DNA of 64,000 bases from Streptomyces dioscori (GTDB lineage: Bacteria; Actinomycetota; Actinomycetes; Streptomycetales; Streptomycetaceae). Positions 34,653 through 43,534 of this stretch are shown piece after piece. The position numbers and the translations under genes are program-made. The stretch spans positions 62,001 through 126,000 of the forward strand of contig NZ_KZ679050.1 of NCBI RefSeq assembly GCF_003024195.1, written 5' to 3'. The notes under the pieces were generated by a model. The model did no database searches and had not been told where the DNA came from. It saw nothing but the letters and a program-made list of their open reading frames with translations. Position 1 is the first letter of the stretch. Each line of letters opens with the position of its first letter.

Positions 34653-36218
34653 ATGGCAGAACATGATCGCGATCTGATCGTCGTCGGCGCGGGTTCCGCC
34701 GGTGCGGTGCTCGCCGCCCGCGCCGCCGCCCGCGGCCGGCGGGTCCTCCTGCTGGAGGCCGGCCCCGACCACCGCTCGGCGCAGCTGCCGGAAGCGTGGC
34801 GCTCGCCCAATCCCGTGGTGGCCCTGATGGACCCCGCGGCGTCGGCACATCTCGTGTGGACGGGCCTGAACTCCTCGCGCACCGAGAAGCAGCAGCAGGT
34901 CCCGTACTGGCGCGGCCGTGGGACGGGCGGCAGTTCGTCCGTGAACGGCCAGATCGCGATCCGGCCGCCGATGGAGGACTTCGAGGAGTGGTCCGGGCTC
35001 GGCTGTACCGGCTGGGCGCCCGAGGACGTACTGCCGTACTTCTCGATGCTGGAGGACGACGAGGAGTTCGGGGACCGGCCCTACCACGGCCGCGGCGGAC
35101 CGACCCCGATCCACCGGATGCCCAAGGACGCCTGGGGAGGCGTCGACCGGGCCCTGGCCGACTCCGCCCTGGCGGCGGGCTTCGGCTGGGCACCCGACGT
35201 CAACGCCCCCCGCGCCACCGGCGTCTCGCCCTACCCGATCAACTCCCGGGACGCCCGCCGCGTCACCGTCAACGACGGCTACCTCGAACCCGCACGCGAA
35301 CTGCCCGGTCTCACCGTCCGCGGCGACGCGCTCGTGGACTCCGTCGTCTTCGAGAACGACCGCGCGATCGGCGTCCGGGTGGTGATCGACGGGGCGATCG
35401 TCACCGAGTACGCGGACGAGGTGATCCTCAGCGCCGGAGTGATCCACTCCCCGGCGATCCTGCTGCGTTCGGGCATCGGCCCCGCCGCCCGGCTGCGGGC
35501 GCTGGGCATCGAGGTCCGCCAGGATCTGCCGGTCGGTCTCGGAATGCAGGACCACGCCATGACGGTGCTCTCCCTGCCGCTGCGGGCCGAGGCCGCCATC
35601 AAGTCGCCGCACGACCGGCACACCAACGTCTGCGTGCGCTGGTCCAGCGCCTCGGGCACGCACTCCGACGACCTCATGTTCGTCTCGCTCAACCAGAACG
35701 TGCTGGCCATGGCCACGGCGAACGCCGAGTCGCACTCCGGTGGTTTCGGTGTCTGGCTGAACCGCACCCACTCGCGCGGCGAACTGACCCTGGTCTCCAC
35801 GGACCCTTCGGCGCACCCGTACGTCGCCCAGCGGATGCTCTCCGACGAGCGTGGCCTCGCCCCGATGCGGGAGGGCGTGCGCACCCTCGTCGAACTGAGC
35901 GCCCGCGCCGAGACGGCCGCGGTCCTCGGCGGTTCGGTCGAGGACGCGAACCGGCCGCTGTTCGAGGCACTCGCGAACGACGGCGACCTCGACGACCACC
36001 TGCTGTCCACGGTCCTCGACGCCCAGCACGGCACGAGCACCTGCCGGATGGGGGCTCCCGGGGCCGCCGAAACGGTCGTCGACCCGGCATGCCGGGTGCA
36101 GGGGGTCCGGGGCCTGCGGGTCGTGGACGCCTCGGTCTTCCCCTCCGTGCCCCGGGCCAACACCAATCTCTCCGCCATCATGACCGGCGAACTCATGGCC
36201 GCCCGGCTCGACGCCTGA
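34653..36218 (+). CDS. GMC-family oxidoreductase (choline dehydrogenase-like)
   Basis: A 521-residue flavoenzyme. The FAD-binding motif IVVGAGSAGAVLA is at residues 8-20, the GMC signature GRGTGGSSSVNG near 90, and the C-terminal active-site region has QHGTSTCRMG followed by RANTNLSAIMTGE. The family oxidises alcohols, in the choline case to an aldehyde. The next gene is an aldehyde dehydrogenase, and the divergent regulator is of the GbsR type, so an alcohol-to-acid route such as choline to glycine betaine is likely. A different amino alcohol is possible because an M20 amidohydrolase ends the operon. The start is ATG behind AAGGAG. Confidence 0.92.
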   Translation: MAEHDRDLIVVGAGSAGAVLAARAAARGRRVLLLEAGPDHRSAQLPEAWRSPNPVVALMDPAASAHLVWTGLNSSRTEKQQQVPYWRGRGTGGSSSVNGQIAIRPPMEDFEEWSGLGCTGWAPEDVLPYFSMLEDDEEFGDRPYHGRGGPTPIHRMPKDAWGGVDRALADSALAAGFGWAPDVNAPRATGVSPYPINSRDARRVTVNDGYLEPARELPGLTVRGDALVDSVVFENDRAIGVRVVIDGAIVTEYADEVILSAGVIHSPAILLRSGIGPAARLRALGIEVRQDLPVGLGMQDHAMTVLSLPLRAEAAIKSPHDRHTNVCVRWSSASGTHSDDLMFVSLNQNVLAMATANAESHSGGFGVWLNRTHSRGELTLVSTDPSAHPYVAQRMLSDERGLAPMREGVRTLVELSARAETAAVLGGSVEDANRPLFEALANDGDLDDHLLSTVLDAQHGTSTCRMGAPGAAETVVDPACRVQGVRGLRVVDASVFPSVPRANTNLSAIMTGELMAARLDA

Positions 36219-36287
36219 TCCGGTTCCCCCTCACCACGTAGACACCTGGGCCCCGCGTACACGTACCGAACAGAAACGGCCACACTC

Positions 36288-37862
36288 ATGGAAACCCTCC
36301 AGAACCACATCGGCGGCCGGTGGGCAGAGCCGGTCGGCGAGGACGTCGTCGCCGTGGTCAACCCCGCCACCGAGGAGGCCTTCGCGCAGTTCCGCGCGGG
36401 CAACGCCGACGACGTCGGCCGCGCCGTGGCCGGGGCGGGCGCGGCGCAGCCCGCGTGGGCGGCGCTCACCGTGGCCCGGCGCGTGGAACTGATCCACGCC
36501 TGGGCCGACACGATCGCCGCGCACGCCGCGGAACTGGCCGAACTGGAGTGCCGGGAGATGGGCAAGCCGGTCGGCATCGGGCAGTCCTTCATCGCGGGGG
36601 CCGTGGCCGGACTGAAGGCCGCCGCGGACCAGGCACTCACGTACCCGTTCACCGAAACGGTGACCGGTACAGGTCCGGACCCGAAGCCGGATGCGCATAC
36701 GGATACGGGCCCAGGTACGGGTACGGGTACGGGTACGAGCTCGGGTACAGGTACGGGTACGCGCCCGGTCACGGACGCCGGTCCTCAGGGAGAGCGGACC
36801 GACATCGTCCGCCACCCGCTCGGCGTCACCGCCGTGATCACCCCGTGGAACTTCCCCGTCGTCATGGTCCTCGGCGCACTCGGCCCGCTGCTCGCCGCCG
36901 GGAACACGGTCGTGGTCAAGCCCTCCGAGCGTTCCCCGGTCTCCACGGTCCGGCTGTTCGAACTGGCCGCCGCCACCGGGCTGCCCCCGGGCGTACTGAA
37001 CCTGGTCCTCGGCGACGCCCGCACCGGCGCGGCGCTGACGGAACACGAGGACGTACGGCTCGTCCACTTCACCGGCTCGGTCGGAGCGGGCCGCGCCGTG
37101 GGAACGGCGACCGGCCGGCGCCTGAGCCGCAGTGTGCTCGAACTCGGCGGCAAGGACCCCGTCGTGATCGACGCCGGAGTCGATCCGGTGGCCACCGCAC
37201 AGGCCGTCGCGTTCGGCGCGTTCATCAACACCGGCCAGATCTGCACCTCCATGGAGCGGATCTACGTCCATGAGCGCATCGCGGACGACTTCGTCGAGGC
37301 GCTCGTGGCCGCCGCGGGGACCTTCGCCGTCGGCGACGGTCTCGACCCCGCCACGATGCTCGGCCCACTGGTGGACGAACAGCAGCGCGACACCGTACGC
37401 CGCCATGTGGAGGACGCCGTCCAGAAGGGAGCGACCCTCCGCGCGGGCGGAGCCGTGCCGGAGCGGCCCGGCTACTTCTACCCGGCGACCGTGCTGACCG
37501 GGGTCGACGACACCATGCTCGTGATGACCGAGGAGACGTTCGGCCCGGTAGCGCCGGTCAGCGTCGTGCCGAGCTTCGAGGAGGGCCTGATCCGCGCGGC
37601 CGCCTCCCGCTACGGTCTCGCCGCCACCGTCTACACCGACGATCCCGACCACGTCGCGGCGGCCGCCCTGCTGCCCGTGGGTGTCGTCTGGGTCAACCAG
37701 TGGCAGGGCGGCGGCCCCGAGCGGCTGTACGAGCCCGCCCGCGACAGCGGTATGGGAGCCACCGGGGCCCGTGCCGCCTACGACGCGGCGACCCGGCCCG
37801 CCACCGTACACATCGCCGCAACCGTCCCGGCAGCCGCCACCTCTCCGGCGGCCGGCCGGTGA
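36288..37862 (+). CDS. NAD(P)-dependent aldehyde dehydrogenase with a low-complexity insert
   Basis: A 524-residue ALDH. WNFP (near residue 186), the catalytic Glu in LELGGKDP, the catalytic Cys in NTGQICTSMER and TEETFGPV are all present. Between about residues 124 and 165 is an insert rich in Gly, Thr and Pro (GTGTGTGTSSGTGTGT), encoded by GGTACG-type hexamers. It lies before the nucleotide-binding domain, where related enzymes have only a short turn. Without it the length is near the normal 480-490. It likely oxidises the aldehyde formed by the GMC enzyme. The ribosome site is weak. Confidence 0.93.
   Translation: METLQNHIGGRWAEPVGEDVVAVVNPATEEAFAQFRAGNADDVGRAVAGAGAAQPAWAALTVARRVELIHAWADTIAAHAAELAELECREMGKPVGIGQSFIAGAVAGLKAAADQALTYPFTETVTGTGPDPKPDAHTDTGPGTGTGTGTSSGTGTGTRPVTDAGPQGERTDIVRHPLGVTAVITPWNFPVVMVLGALGPLLAAGNTVVVKPSERSPVSTVRLFELAAATGLPPGVLNLVLGDARTGAALTEHEDVRLVHFTGSVGAGRAVGTATGRRLSRSVLELGGKDPVVIDAGVDPVATAQAVAFGAFINTGQICTSMERIYVHERIADDFVEALVAAAGTFAVGDGLDPATMLGPLVDEQQRDTVRRHVEDAVQKGATLRAGGAVPERPGYFYPATVLTGVDDTMLVMTEETFGPVAPVSVVPSFEEGLIRAAASRYGLAATVYTDDPDHVAAAALLPVGVVWVNQWQGGGPERLYEPARDSGMGATGARAAYDAATRPATVHIAATVPAAATSPAAGR
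36655..36780. repeat. GGTACG-type hexamer repeats in the aldehyde dehydrogenase gene
   Basis: The run GGTACGGGTACGGGTACG and variants fill this stretch, flanked by GTGACCGG and CCGGTCAC. It encodes Gly-Thr repeats and preserves the frame. A slipped-strand origin is likely. Confidence 0.9.
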
Positions 37863-39081
37863 CCACCGCCAAGGAGGCCGCGGCACTGCGCGTCCGTGCC
37901 GCGGCGGACGACCTGATCGCCCTCTCCCACCGGATCCACGCCCACCCCGAGCTCGCCTTCGAGGAGCACCGCGCCAGCCGCTGGGTCGCCGACGCCCTCG
38001 GCGACGCGGGGTTCGCCGTCCAGCACGGCTACTGCGGGCTGCCGACCGCCGTGGAGGCGACGGTCGGCAGCGGGCCGACCCACATCGCGATCTGCGCGGA
38101 GTACGACGCCCTGCCCGACATCGGGCACGCCTGCGGCCACAACGTCATCGCCGCCGCGGCCGTCGGCGCCGGAATCGCACTCGCCCCCTTGGCGGACGAA
38201 CTCGGCCTGACCGTACGGGTGCTCGGCACCCCCGCCGAGGAAGGCGGCGGTGGCAAGGTGCTGATGCTGGAACAGGGCGCCTTCGACGGCGTGCACGCGG
38301 CCATGATGGTCCACCCGGCGGCGGTCGAGATGGCGGCGATGCCCGGCCTGGCCGTGACCCAGTTCGATGTGGCCTACCGGGGCAAGGCCGCACACGCCGG
38401 CGCCTATCCGGAACTGGGCGTCAACGCGGCGGACGCCATGACCGTCGCCCAGGTCGCCGTAGGGCTGCTGCGCCAGCACACCACCGCCTCCGACCGTATC
38501 CACGGCATCGTCACCCGGGCCGGTTCCGCCGCGAACATCGTCCCCGACGCCAGCCGGGGCCGCTGGATCGTACGCAGCGACAGCCTGGACACGCTGCGGC
38601 CGTTGTCCGAGCGGGTGCGCCGCTGCTTCGAGGCGGGCGCGCTGGCCACCGGCTGCGAGCTGTCCACCACGCCGGTCGGCCCCGACTACGCCGACCTGCG
38701 GCCGGACCGGGACCTGCTGGACCTGTGGGTCGCCAACGCGACGGCACTGGGCCGCCGCTTCCCCGACCTGCCGGCCGGCGTCACGGGCGCCGCCACCGAC
38801 ATGGGGAACGTCTCCCAAGTCGTGCCCACCATCCACCCCATGCTCGGCCTGGACTGCGGCCCCGCGGTCAACCACCAGCCGGAGTTCACCGCGGCGTGCC
38901 GCACCCAGGCGGCGGACCGGGCCGTCCTGGACGGGGCGACCGGTATGGCCTGGACGGCCGTCGACGTCGCCCTCGCGGCCCAGCGGTCCTACAGCGGCCC
39001 CGCGGCCGCGAAAGCAGTCGCGAAGTCCTGCAACACGAAGGAGGGGCCATCCGAAAATGGCCCCTACCTGCGACGTTTCCG

Positions 39082-39100
<19 letters not shown>
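37859..39100 (+). CDS. M20-family amidohydrolase/peptidase
   Basis: A 413-residue member of the M20D group (aminoacylase, hippurate hydrolase, AbgA-like). Metal and catalytic motifs: EYDALPDIGHACGHN (about residues 80-94), GTPAEEGGGGK with the catalytic glutamates (near 125) and the dimerisation-domain GKAAHAGAYPELGVNA. The GTG start overlaps the aldehyde dehydrogenase stop (GTGA). The last about 25 codons run through a terminator hairpin and 19 bases into the antisense of tRNA-Pro, so the native C-terminus may have been lost or replaced. Its substrate, an N-acyl or N-aminoacyl compound, is not evident. Confidence 0.9.
39042..39065. terminator. Hairpin terminator for tRNA-Pro and/or the M20 gene
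   Basis: AGGGGCCAT and ATGGCCCCT (perfect 9-bp arms) flank the loop CCGAAA. Read on the minus strand it lies 17 bases after the 3' end of the tRNA. It falls inside the last codons of the M20 frame. Confidence 0.75.
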
Positions 39101-39155
<55 letters not shown>

Positions 39156-39268
39156 ATGCCCGTCGTGACCTGGGGTTTCCCCTGGCTGAACGGACATCGA
39201 AACTCTACCGCACTCGGGTCGGTGGTCGCGCACTCCTTTTGTCCCACCGCAGCCGCATGCGACAACCC

Positions 39269-39299
39269 TTGACCTCAACTTTGCTTGAGGTTGCACGAT
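39269..39299 (+). promoter_or_regulatory. SoxR/MerR-type promoter of the split transketolase
   Basis: TTGACC (-35, 39269-39274) and CACGAT (-10, 39294-39299) are separated by 19 bases, the over-long spacing typical of MerR-family promoters. The spacer holds a perfect inverted repeat, ACCTCAA and TTGAGGT with a 6-base spacer (39272-39291), close to the SoxR box CCTCAA...TTGAGG. The expected transcription start falls at the ATG at 39307, and there is no ribosome site, so the mRNA may be leaderless. Confidence 0.75.
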
Positions 39300-39306
39300 C
39301 GTCCGT

Positions 39307-40038
39307 ATGACGACGACAACGGCGGAACACCGGCAGGAGTACGGCCACGGGGACCGGTACGACCGGTACGAGGCGCTGACCGGCCTGATGGAGCTGATGA
39401 GCGGGGACGAGAAGCACGGACCGGCGGCGACGTCCACGCTCGACGCGCTCTGGGTCCTCTACGACCGGGTGCTGCGAGTCGGCCCCGACCGGGCGGACGA
39501 CCCCGGACGGGACAGGTTCCTGCTGTCCAAGGGGCACGGACCGATGGCCTACTACGCGGTGCTCGCCGCCAAGGGATTCGTCCCGGTGGACCGGCTTCCG
39601 GGCTTCGGCTCGTACGACTCGCCGCTCGGCCACCACCCGGACCGCGTGCTCGTGCCGGGCGCGGAGATCGGCAGTGGTTCGCTCGGGCACGGGCTGCCGA
39701 TCGCGGTCGGCACGGCGCTGGGACTGCGGGCCCAGGGCCTCCACGACCCGCACGTGTGGGTGCTCGTCGGGGACGCCGAACTGGACGAGGGCAGCAACCA
39801 CGAGGCCATCGCCTACGCGGGCCCCGCCGGACTCGACCGCCTGCACACGCTCGTGATCGACAACTCCTCCGCCAGCTGGGCCAGGCCCGGCGGGATCGCG
39901 GCACGGTTCGAGGCCGCGGGCTGGTCCGCCGCGACCGTCGACGGGCGGGACCACGAGGCGCTGTACGCCGCGTTCACGGCATCACACCCGGGGCGCCCCC
40001 GCGTGGTCGTTGCCCAGGTCGAACCGAAGGACGGCTGA
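39307..40038 (+). CDS. Transketolase, N-terminal (thiamine diphosphate-binding) subunit
   Basis: A 243-residue protein equal to the first domain of transketolase. LSKGHGPMAYYAVLAAKGF is near residue 73; the diphosphate-binding motif GDAELDEGSNHEA is at about 156, with ID-NSS following, and the substrate-side GSGSLGHGLPIAVG at about 120. The second half is encoded by the next gene. Split transketolases of this sort move two-carbon units or act on special substrates outside the central pathway. No second copy or other pathway gene is beside it. It begins at ATG just behind the MerR-type promoter. Confidence 0.92.
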   Translation: MTTTTAEHRQEYGHGDRYDRYEALTGLMELMSGDEKHGPAATSTLDALWVLYDRVLRVGPDRADDPGRDRFLLSKGHGPMAYYAVLAAKGFVPVDRLPGFGSYDSPLGHHPDRVLVPGAEIGSGSLGHGLPIAVGTALGLRAQGLHDPHVWVLVGDAELDEGSNHEAIAYAGPAGLDRLHTLVIDNSSASWARPGGIAARFEAAGWSAATVDGRDHEALYAAFTASHPGRPRVVVAQVEPKDG

Positions 40039-40057
40039 GACCGGAGACCGGCTCACG

Positions 40058-40116
40058 GCCCCTCCCCCTCCCCCTCCCCCCTTTCCCCTTCTGCCCTTCT
40101 GCCCTTCTGCTGTTCC
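40058..40116. repeat. Polypyrimidine tract between the transketolase genes
   Basis: About 60 bases on the plus strand are nearly all C and T, including repeated CCCCCT and a triple CCCTTCTG. It lies in the 90-base gap between the two subunit genes, just before the ribosome site GAGAGG. It may form an unusual helix or leave the mRNA unfolded ahead of the second start; no function can be shown. Confidence 0.7.
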
Positions 40117-40128
40117 GAGAGGTTTTTC

Positions 40129-41040
40129 ATGGACACCATGCGTGATCGGTTCGCCCCCGTCGTGTCTCGGCTGCTCGACGAGGATCCGCGCGTCGCCGTC
40201 GTCCTCGCCGAGATCGGCCTGGCCGACTTCGCCGAGGCCCGGCGCCGGCATCCGGACCGGGTGATCAACGTCGGCATCCGCGAGCAGCTGCTGGTCGGCG
40301 CGGGCGCGGGCCTGGCACTGACCGGTCTGCGGCCCGTGGTGCACACCTTCGCCAGCTTCCTCGTGGAGCGGCCCTTCGAGCAGATCAAACTGGATCTCGG
40401 CCACCAGGACGTGGGCGCGGTGCTGGTCAGCGCGGCCGCGTCCTTCGACTGGCCCGCGGGCGGCTACACCCACATGTCCCCCGGCGACGTCGCCCTCCTC
40501 GACACCCTGGACGGCTGGACCGTACACGTGCCGGGGCATCCGGACGAGGCCGAGACGCTGCTGCGGCACGCCGTCGCGGCGGACGACGACAAGGTGTACG
40601 TACGACTGTCCACGCAGTCGAACGACCGGGCTCTCCCCGTCGACGGCACCCGGTTCCACACCGTTCGCGAAGGGCGGGCCGGTGTGGTCGTCGCGGTCGG
40701 TCCGCTGCTCGACCCGGTGCTCGACGCGACCGAAGGACTCGACGTCACCGTGCTGTACGCGGCGACCGTGCGGCCCTTCGACGCTGTCACGCTGCGCCAT
40801 GCCACGGAAGCGGCGAGCCCCGACGTGGTCCTGGTCGAGCCGTATCTGGCCGGTACGTCGGTCTCCACCGTGAACGACGCCCTCGTGGACCTCCCGCACC
40901 GCGTGCTCGGCCTCGGCGTGGGCCGACGGGAGCTGCGCCGCTACGGCCTCGTCGAGGAGCACGTGGCCGCACACGGGCTGGACGCGAGGTCCCTGCGGGA
41001 GCGGATCGACGGGTTCCTGGGGGTACGGGTCCGAGCCTGA
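40129..41040 (+). CDS. Transketolase, C-terminal subunit
   Basis: A 303-residue protein with the pyrimidine-binding and C-terminal domains of transketolase. The catalytic glutamate region is NVGIREQLLVGAGAGLALTG (about residues 46-65), followed by THMSPGDVALLDTLDGWTVHVPG and a C-terminal Rossmann-like domain (VVVAVGPLLDPVLDATEG). Together with the upstream subunit it makes a full enzyme active site at the dimer interface. It starts at ATG behind GAGAGG. It ends 41 bases before the convergent MmcQ/YjbR gene. Confidence 0.92.
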   Translation: MDTMRDRFAPVVSRLLDEDPRVAVVLAEIGLADFAEARRRHPDRVINVGIREQLLVGAGAGLALTGLRPVVHTFASFLVERPFEQIKLDLGHQDVGAVLVSAAASFDWPAGGYTHMSPGDVALLDTLDGWTVHVPGHPDEAETLLRHAVAADDDKVYVRLSTQSNDRALPVDGTRFHTVREGRAGVVVAVGPLLDPVLDATEGLDVTVLYAATVRPFDAVTLRHATEAASPDVVLVEPYLAGTSVSTVNDALVDLPHRVLGLGVGRRELRRYGLVEEHVAAHGLDARSLRERIDGFLGVRVRA

Positions 41041-41081
41041 CCGGAGCCGGACCGAGTCCGCCGGTTTCCGGGCCGCCGCCC

Positions 41082-41441
41082 TCAGCCGTCCGCCACGACC
41101 CCCAACTCCGGGTAGGCGTCCAGCAGCCGGGTCGGTGCCGCCTGCCGCCAGGAGTCCGCGAGGATGTCACGCAACTCGTCCGCGTCCTCGACGGCCGCCA
41201 GCCGCACCCGCACCCACGCGGACCCGGCCTCGTGATCGGCGACCCAGAACTTCTCGGGCTCGGCGAGGACCAGTTCGTCGCGCTCCGCCTTCGGACAGCG
41301 CACGGCCATGGAGGTCTCCGCCTCGGGCAGGGTCACAAACATCTTCCCCGCCACCCTGAAGGTGGGCATGCTCCAGGCGATCTTCTCCACGGTGTCCGGC
41401 AGAGAGAGACAGATTCGGCGTACGTCATCGGCATCCTGCAT
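41082..41441 (-). CDS. MmcQ/YjbR family protein
   Basis: A 119-residue protein of the MmcQ/YjbR family. The fold is recognisable from RICLSLPDTVEKIAW, FRVAGKMFVTLPE and the late HEAGSAWVRVRL and LLADSWRQAAP-like helix. Members have a double-wing DNA-binding-like fold, but their role is not established. I placed the start at ATG 41441 because the family usually begins a few residues before the LSLP motif; upstream TTG and GTG codons have no better ribosome site. Confidence 0.85.
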   Translation of the reverse strand: MQDADDVRRICLSLPDTVEKIAWSMPTFRVAGKMFVTLPEAETSMAVRCPKAERDELVLAEPEKFWVADHEAGSAWVRVRLAAVEDADELRDILADSWRQAAPTRLLDAYPELGVVADG

Positions 41442-41577
41442 GGAACGCACCGTAACCAATGGCACTGACAAGACCGCCGACCTGGGCCCGCGGGCGTCAC
41501 AACGTGGGCCTCAGCTCCCGTAATTCACCGCCTGGACGACAGCTGCCGACACCACACCAACTACTCTGGCCCCAGCC

Positions 41578-41611
41578 GTACGACCCGCGCCCCCCGCATC
41601 CCGGGTCGTAC
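41578..41611. promoter_or_regulatory. Long inverted repeat ahead of the ricin-lectin gene
   Basis: GTACGACCCG and CGGGTCGTAC form perfect 10-bp arms around a 14-base C-rich loop, 60 bases before the start codon. It could be a transcript hairpin or a dimeric operator; nothing decides between them. Confidence 0.5.
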
Positions 41612-41670
41612 CCCGCCCCACAACAGTTTCCTCTCTTCCCCGTTGGCCCAGAGGAAAGGTATGGAAGTAC

Positions 41671-42975
41671 ATGTCCGACCAGCAGAAGGCACCGGGAGAG
41701 TCCTCCGCCTCCGCAGCGGAAGCCGGCACTCCCGACGCCGAGGCCGTCGCGGCCCAGCTCGCCGGTTCCGGCACCGGGAAGCCCCAGACCGCCTCCACGT
41801 CCGAGGGCACCGACGCGGGAAAGGCCGCCGCGAGCGAGCCGGAGGCCGGCGCCGACCCCGCCCCCTCCGCCGCCCCTGACGCCGAGAAGGCCGGGAGCGA
41901 CCCTGCCACCAAGGCCACCAAGGCCACCAAGGCCGGCAAGCCCGAGGCGGAAGCCGAAACAGAACCCGAGGCCGGAGCCGGAGCCGGAGCCGGTGAGAAC
42001 GCGCAGGGCGCCGCCGGGAGTTCCGAGGGCGAGGCAGCGAACGGAAGCGGCGCGCAGGCAGTCTCCGCCGCGGCCACCCGGGAGCAGCACGAGGCCGTCG
42101 CGATCGCAGCCGTCGGCAAGAACACGGCCGTCTCCACGCAGAGCGCGGTCGGCAGGCCCCGTAAGCCGGTGCTCGCCGGTGCCGCGCTGGCGGGCGCCCT
42201 CCTGGTCGCCGTACCGCTGCTGATCACGGTGACGGACAAGGACGAGGAGAAGAAGAACGTCGACAACGCGGCCTCCGACACCGTCCTGAACGAGGCCGGC
42301 GGCCCGGCCGGCGTCTTCGAGACGCAGACTCCCTCGCCCTCCGCGTCCGAGCCGAAGAAGAAGGCCGCCACGAAGAAGGCGGACGCCGTGGCCGCGCCGC
42401 CGGTCGCGGAGGAGGCCGCCGCACCCGCCCCGAAGCCCAGCCCCTCACCGAGCAAAAAGAAGAAGAAGACCGCGACGAAGAAGGCCGCGAGCACGCTGCC
42501 GGCCGTCTTGACCAGGGTGCTCATCAAGAACAACACCAACGGCACCTGCGTGGACGTCCCCGGCTTCAGCAGTGGCAGGGCGGACGGGCCGGTGACGCAC
42601 GCGACGTGCAACAGCAACACCGACGACAACCAGCTGTGGAACGTCGAGAAGCGCTACGACAAGGCCGGGCCCGGCGGGGCACCGCTCTTCCAGATCCGCA
42701 ACGTCATGGACAGCATGTGCCTGGACCTGCCCGGCTACCAGGGCGTCGGAGGTGCCACCAAGGTCACGGAGTTCCCGTGCAACGGCACCACGAACGACAA
42801 CCAGTTGTGGTGGCTGGACAAGCAGTCCGACGGCAGGTTCTGGATACGCAACGCCGCCAGCAACAACCAGTGCCTGGACTCCTACGCCAACAACGACTCC
42901 ACGCGCAGCCTGATCATCTGGCCCTGCGCCCCGGAGGGCCAGAACAACCACGAGTGGGTCTTCACCCGTTCCTGA
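41671..42975 (+). CDS. Membrane-anchored protein with C-terminal ricin-type lectin domain
   Basis: 434 residues in four parts. Residues 1-160 are acidic, Ala/Glu/Gly-rich and disordered (KATKATKAGKPEAEAETE). About 166-186 is one membrane helix (LAGAALAGALLVAVPLLITV). About 190-285 is a Pro/Lys-rich spacer with KKKKKT runs. About 288-434 is a ricin B-type lectin fold with repeated C-x-D and QLW motifs (NGTCVDVPG, DNQLWNVE, MCLDLPG, DNQLWWLD, QCLDSYA, NHEWVF). The N-terminus should face the cytoplasm and the lectin domain the outside. The ligand is probably a cell-wall or environmental glycan. No enzyme domain is present. Confidence 0.88.
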   Translation: MSDQQKAPGESSASAAEAGTPDAEAVAAQLAGSGTGKPQTASTSEGTDAGKAAASEPEAGADPAPSAAPDAEKAGSDPATKATKATKAGKPEAEAETEPEAGAGAGAGENAQGAAGSSEGEAANGSGAQAVSAAATREQHEAVAIAAVGKNTAVSTQSAVGRPRKPVLAGAALAGALLVAVPLLITVTDKDEEKKNVDNAASDTVLNEAGGPAGVFETQTPSPSASEPKKKAATKKADAVAAPPVAEEAAAPAPKPSPSPSKKKKKTATKKAASTLPAVLTRVLIKNNTNGTCVDVPGFSSGRADGPVTHATCNSNTDDNQLWNVEKRYDKAGPGGAPLFQIRNVMDSMCLDLPGYQGVGGATKVTEFPCNGTTNDNQLWWLDKQSDGRFWIRNAASNNQCLDSYANNDSTRSLIIWPCAPEGQNNHEWVFTRS

Positions 42976-42988
42976 GGGGCCCCAGGGC

Positions 42989-43534
42989 TCATGCGCCGGC
43001 GGCCGACACGTACTTGTAGTAGATCGTGGTCGGGTGCAACTCGCCCGCCGGCGTCCTCGCGTAGTCGGGGATGACGCCCGCCCTGGTCCACCCGGCCGAC
43101 CGGTACAGCGACTCGGCCGGGCTGTCGGTCTCGGTGTCCAGGTTGAGCAGGGTCAAACCGGCCTCGGCGGCCGCGCGTTCGGCCGTGGCGAGCAGCGAGC
43201 GTCCGAGGCCGCGCCCTCGCCCCTCCCGGTGCACCATCAGTTTCGCCACCTCGGCGCGGTGGCGGCTGTTGGGCTTGTCCGGGAGGACGAGGCTCACCGT
43301 GCCCGCGATCCTGCCGTCCAGGTACGCGGCCCACACGGCGAGGGAGCCGTCCGTGAGCGCATCCGCCCGCGCTCGCCACCAGTCGGCGGCCGTGGCGCGG
43401 TCGAGCGGTGCGAGGAAGCCGATCGACGCGCCGCCGTCGACCGTGTCGGTCAGCAGCTCCGCCAACTCGTCTGCGGCGGACAACAATTGACCAGCCGTCA
43501 GCTGTACGCAGGTCGCGGCGGCCTTGGCGGTCAC
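42989..43534 (-). CDS. GNAT-family N-acetyltransferase
   Basis: A 181-residue GNAT protein. The acetyl-CoA site is VHREGRGRGLGRSLL (motif A, Q/RxxGxG/A form) at about residues 98-112, followed by AAAEAGLTLLNLDTE and the C-terminal AESLYRSAGWTRAG typical of small-molecule acetyltransferases. The GTG start overlaps the stop of the XRE/cupin regulator (GTGA), so the two are coupled and the regulator probably controls it. The substrate is unknown. Confidence 0.92.
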   Translation of the reverse strand: MTAKAAATCVQLTAGQLLSAADELAELLTDTVDGGASIGFLAPLDRATAADWWRARADALTDGSLAVWAAYLDGRIAGTVSLVLPDKPNSRHRAEVAKLMVHREGRGRGLGRSLLATAERAAAEAGLTLLNLDTETDSPAESLYRSAGWTRAGVIPDYARTPAGELHPTTIYYKYVSAAGA

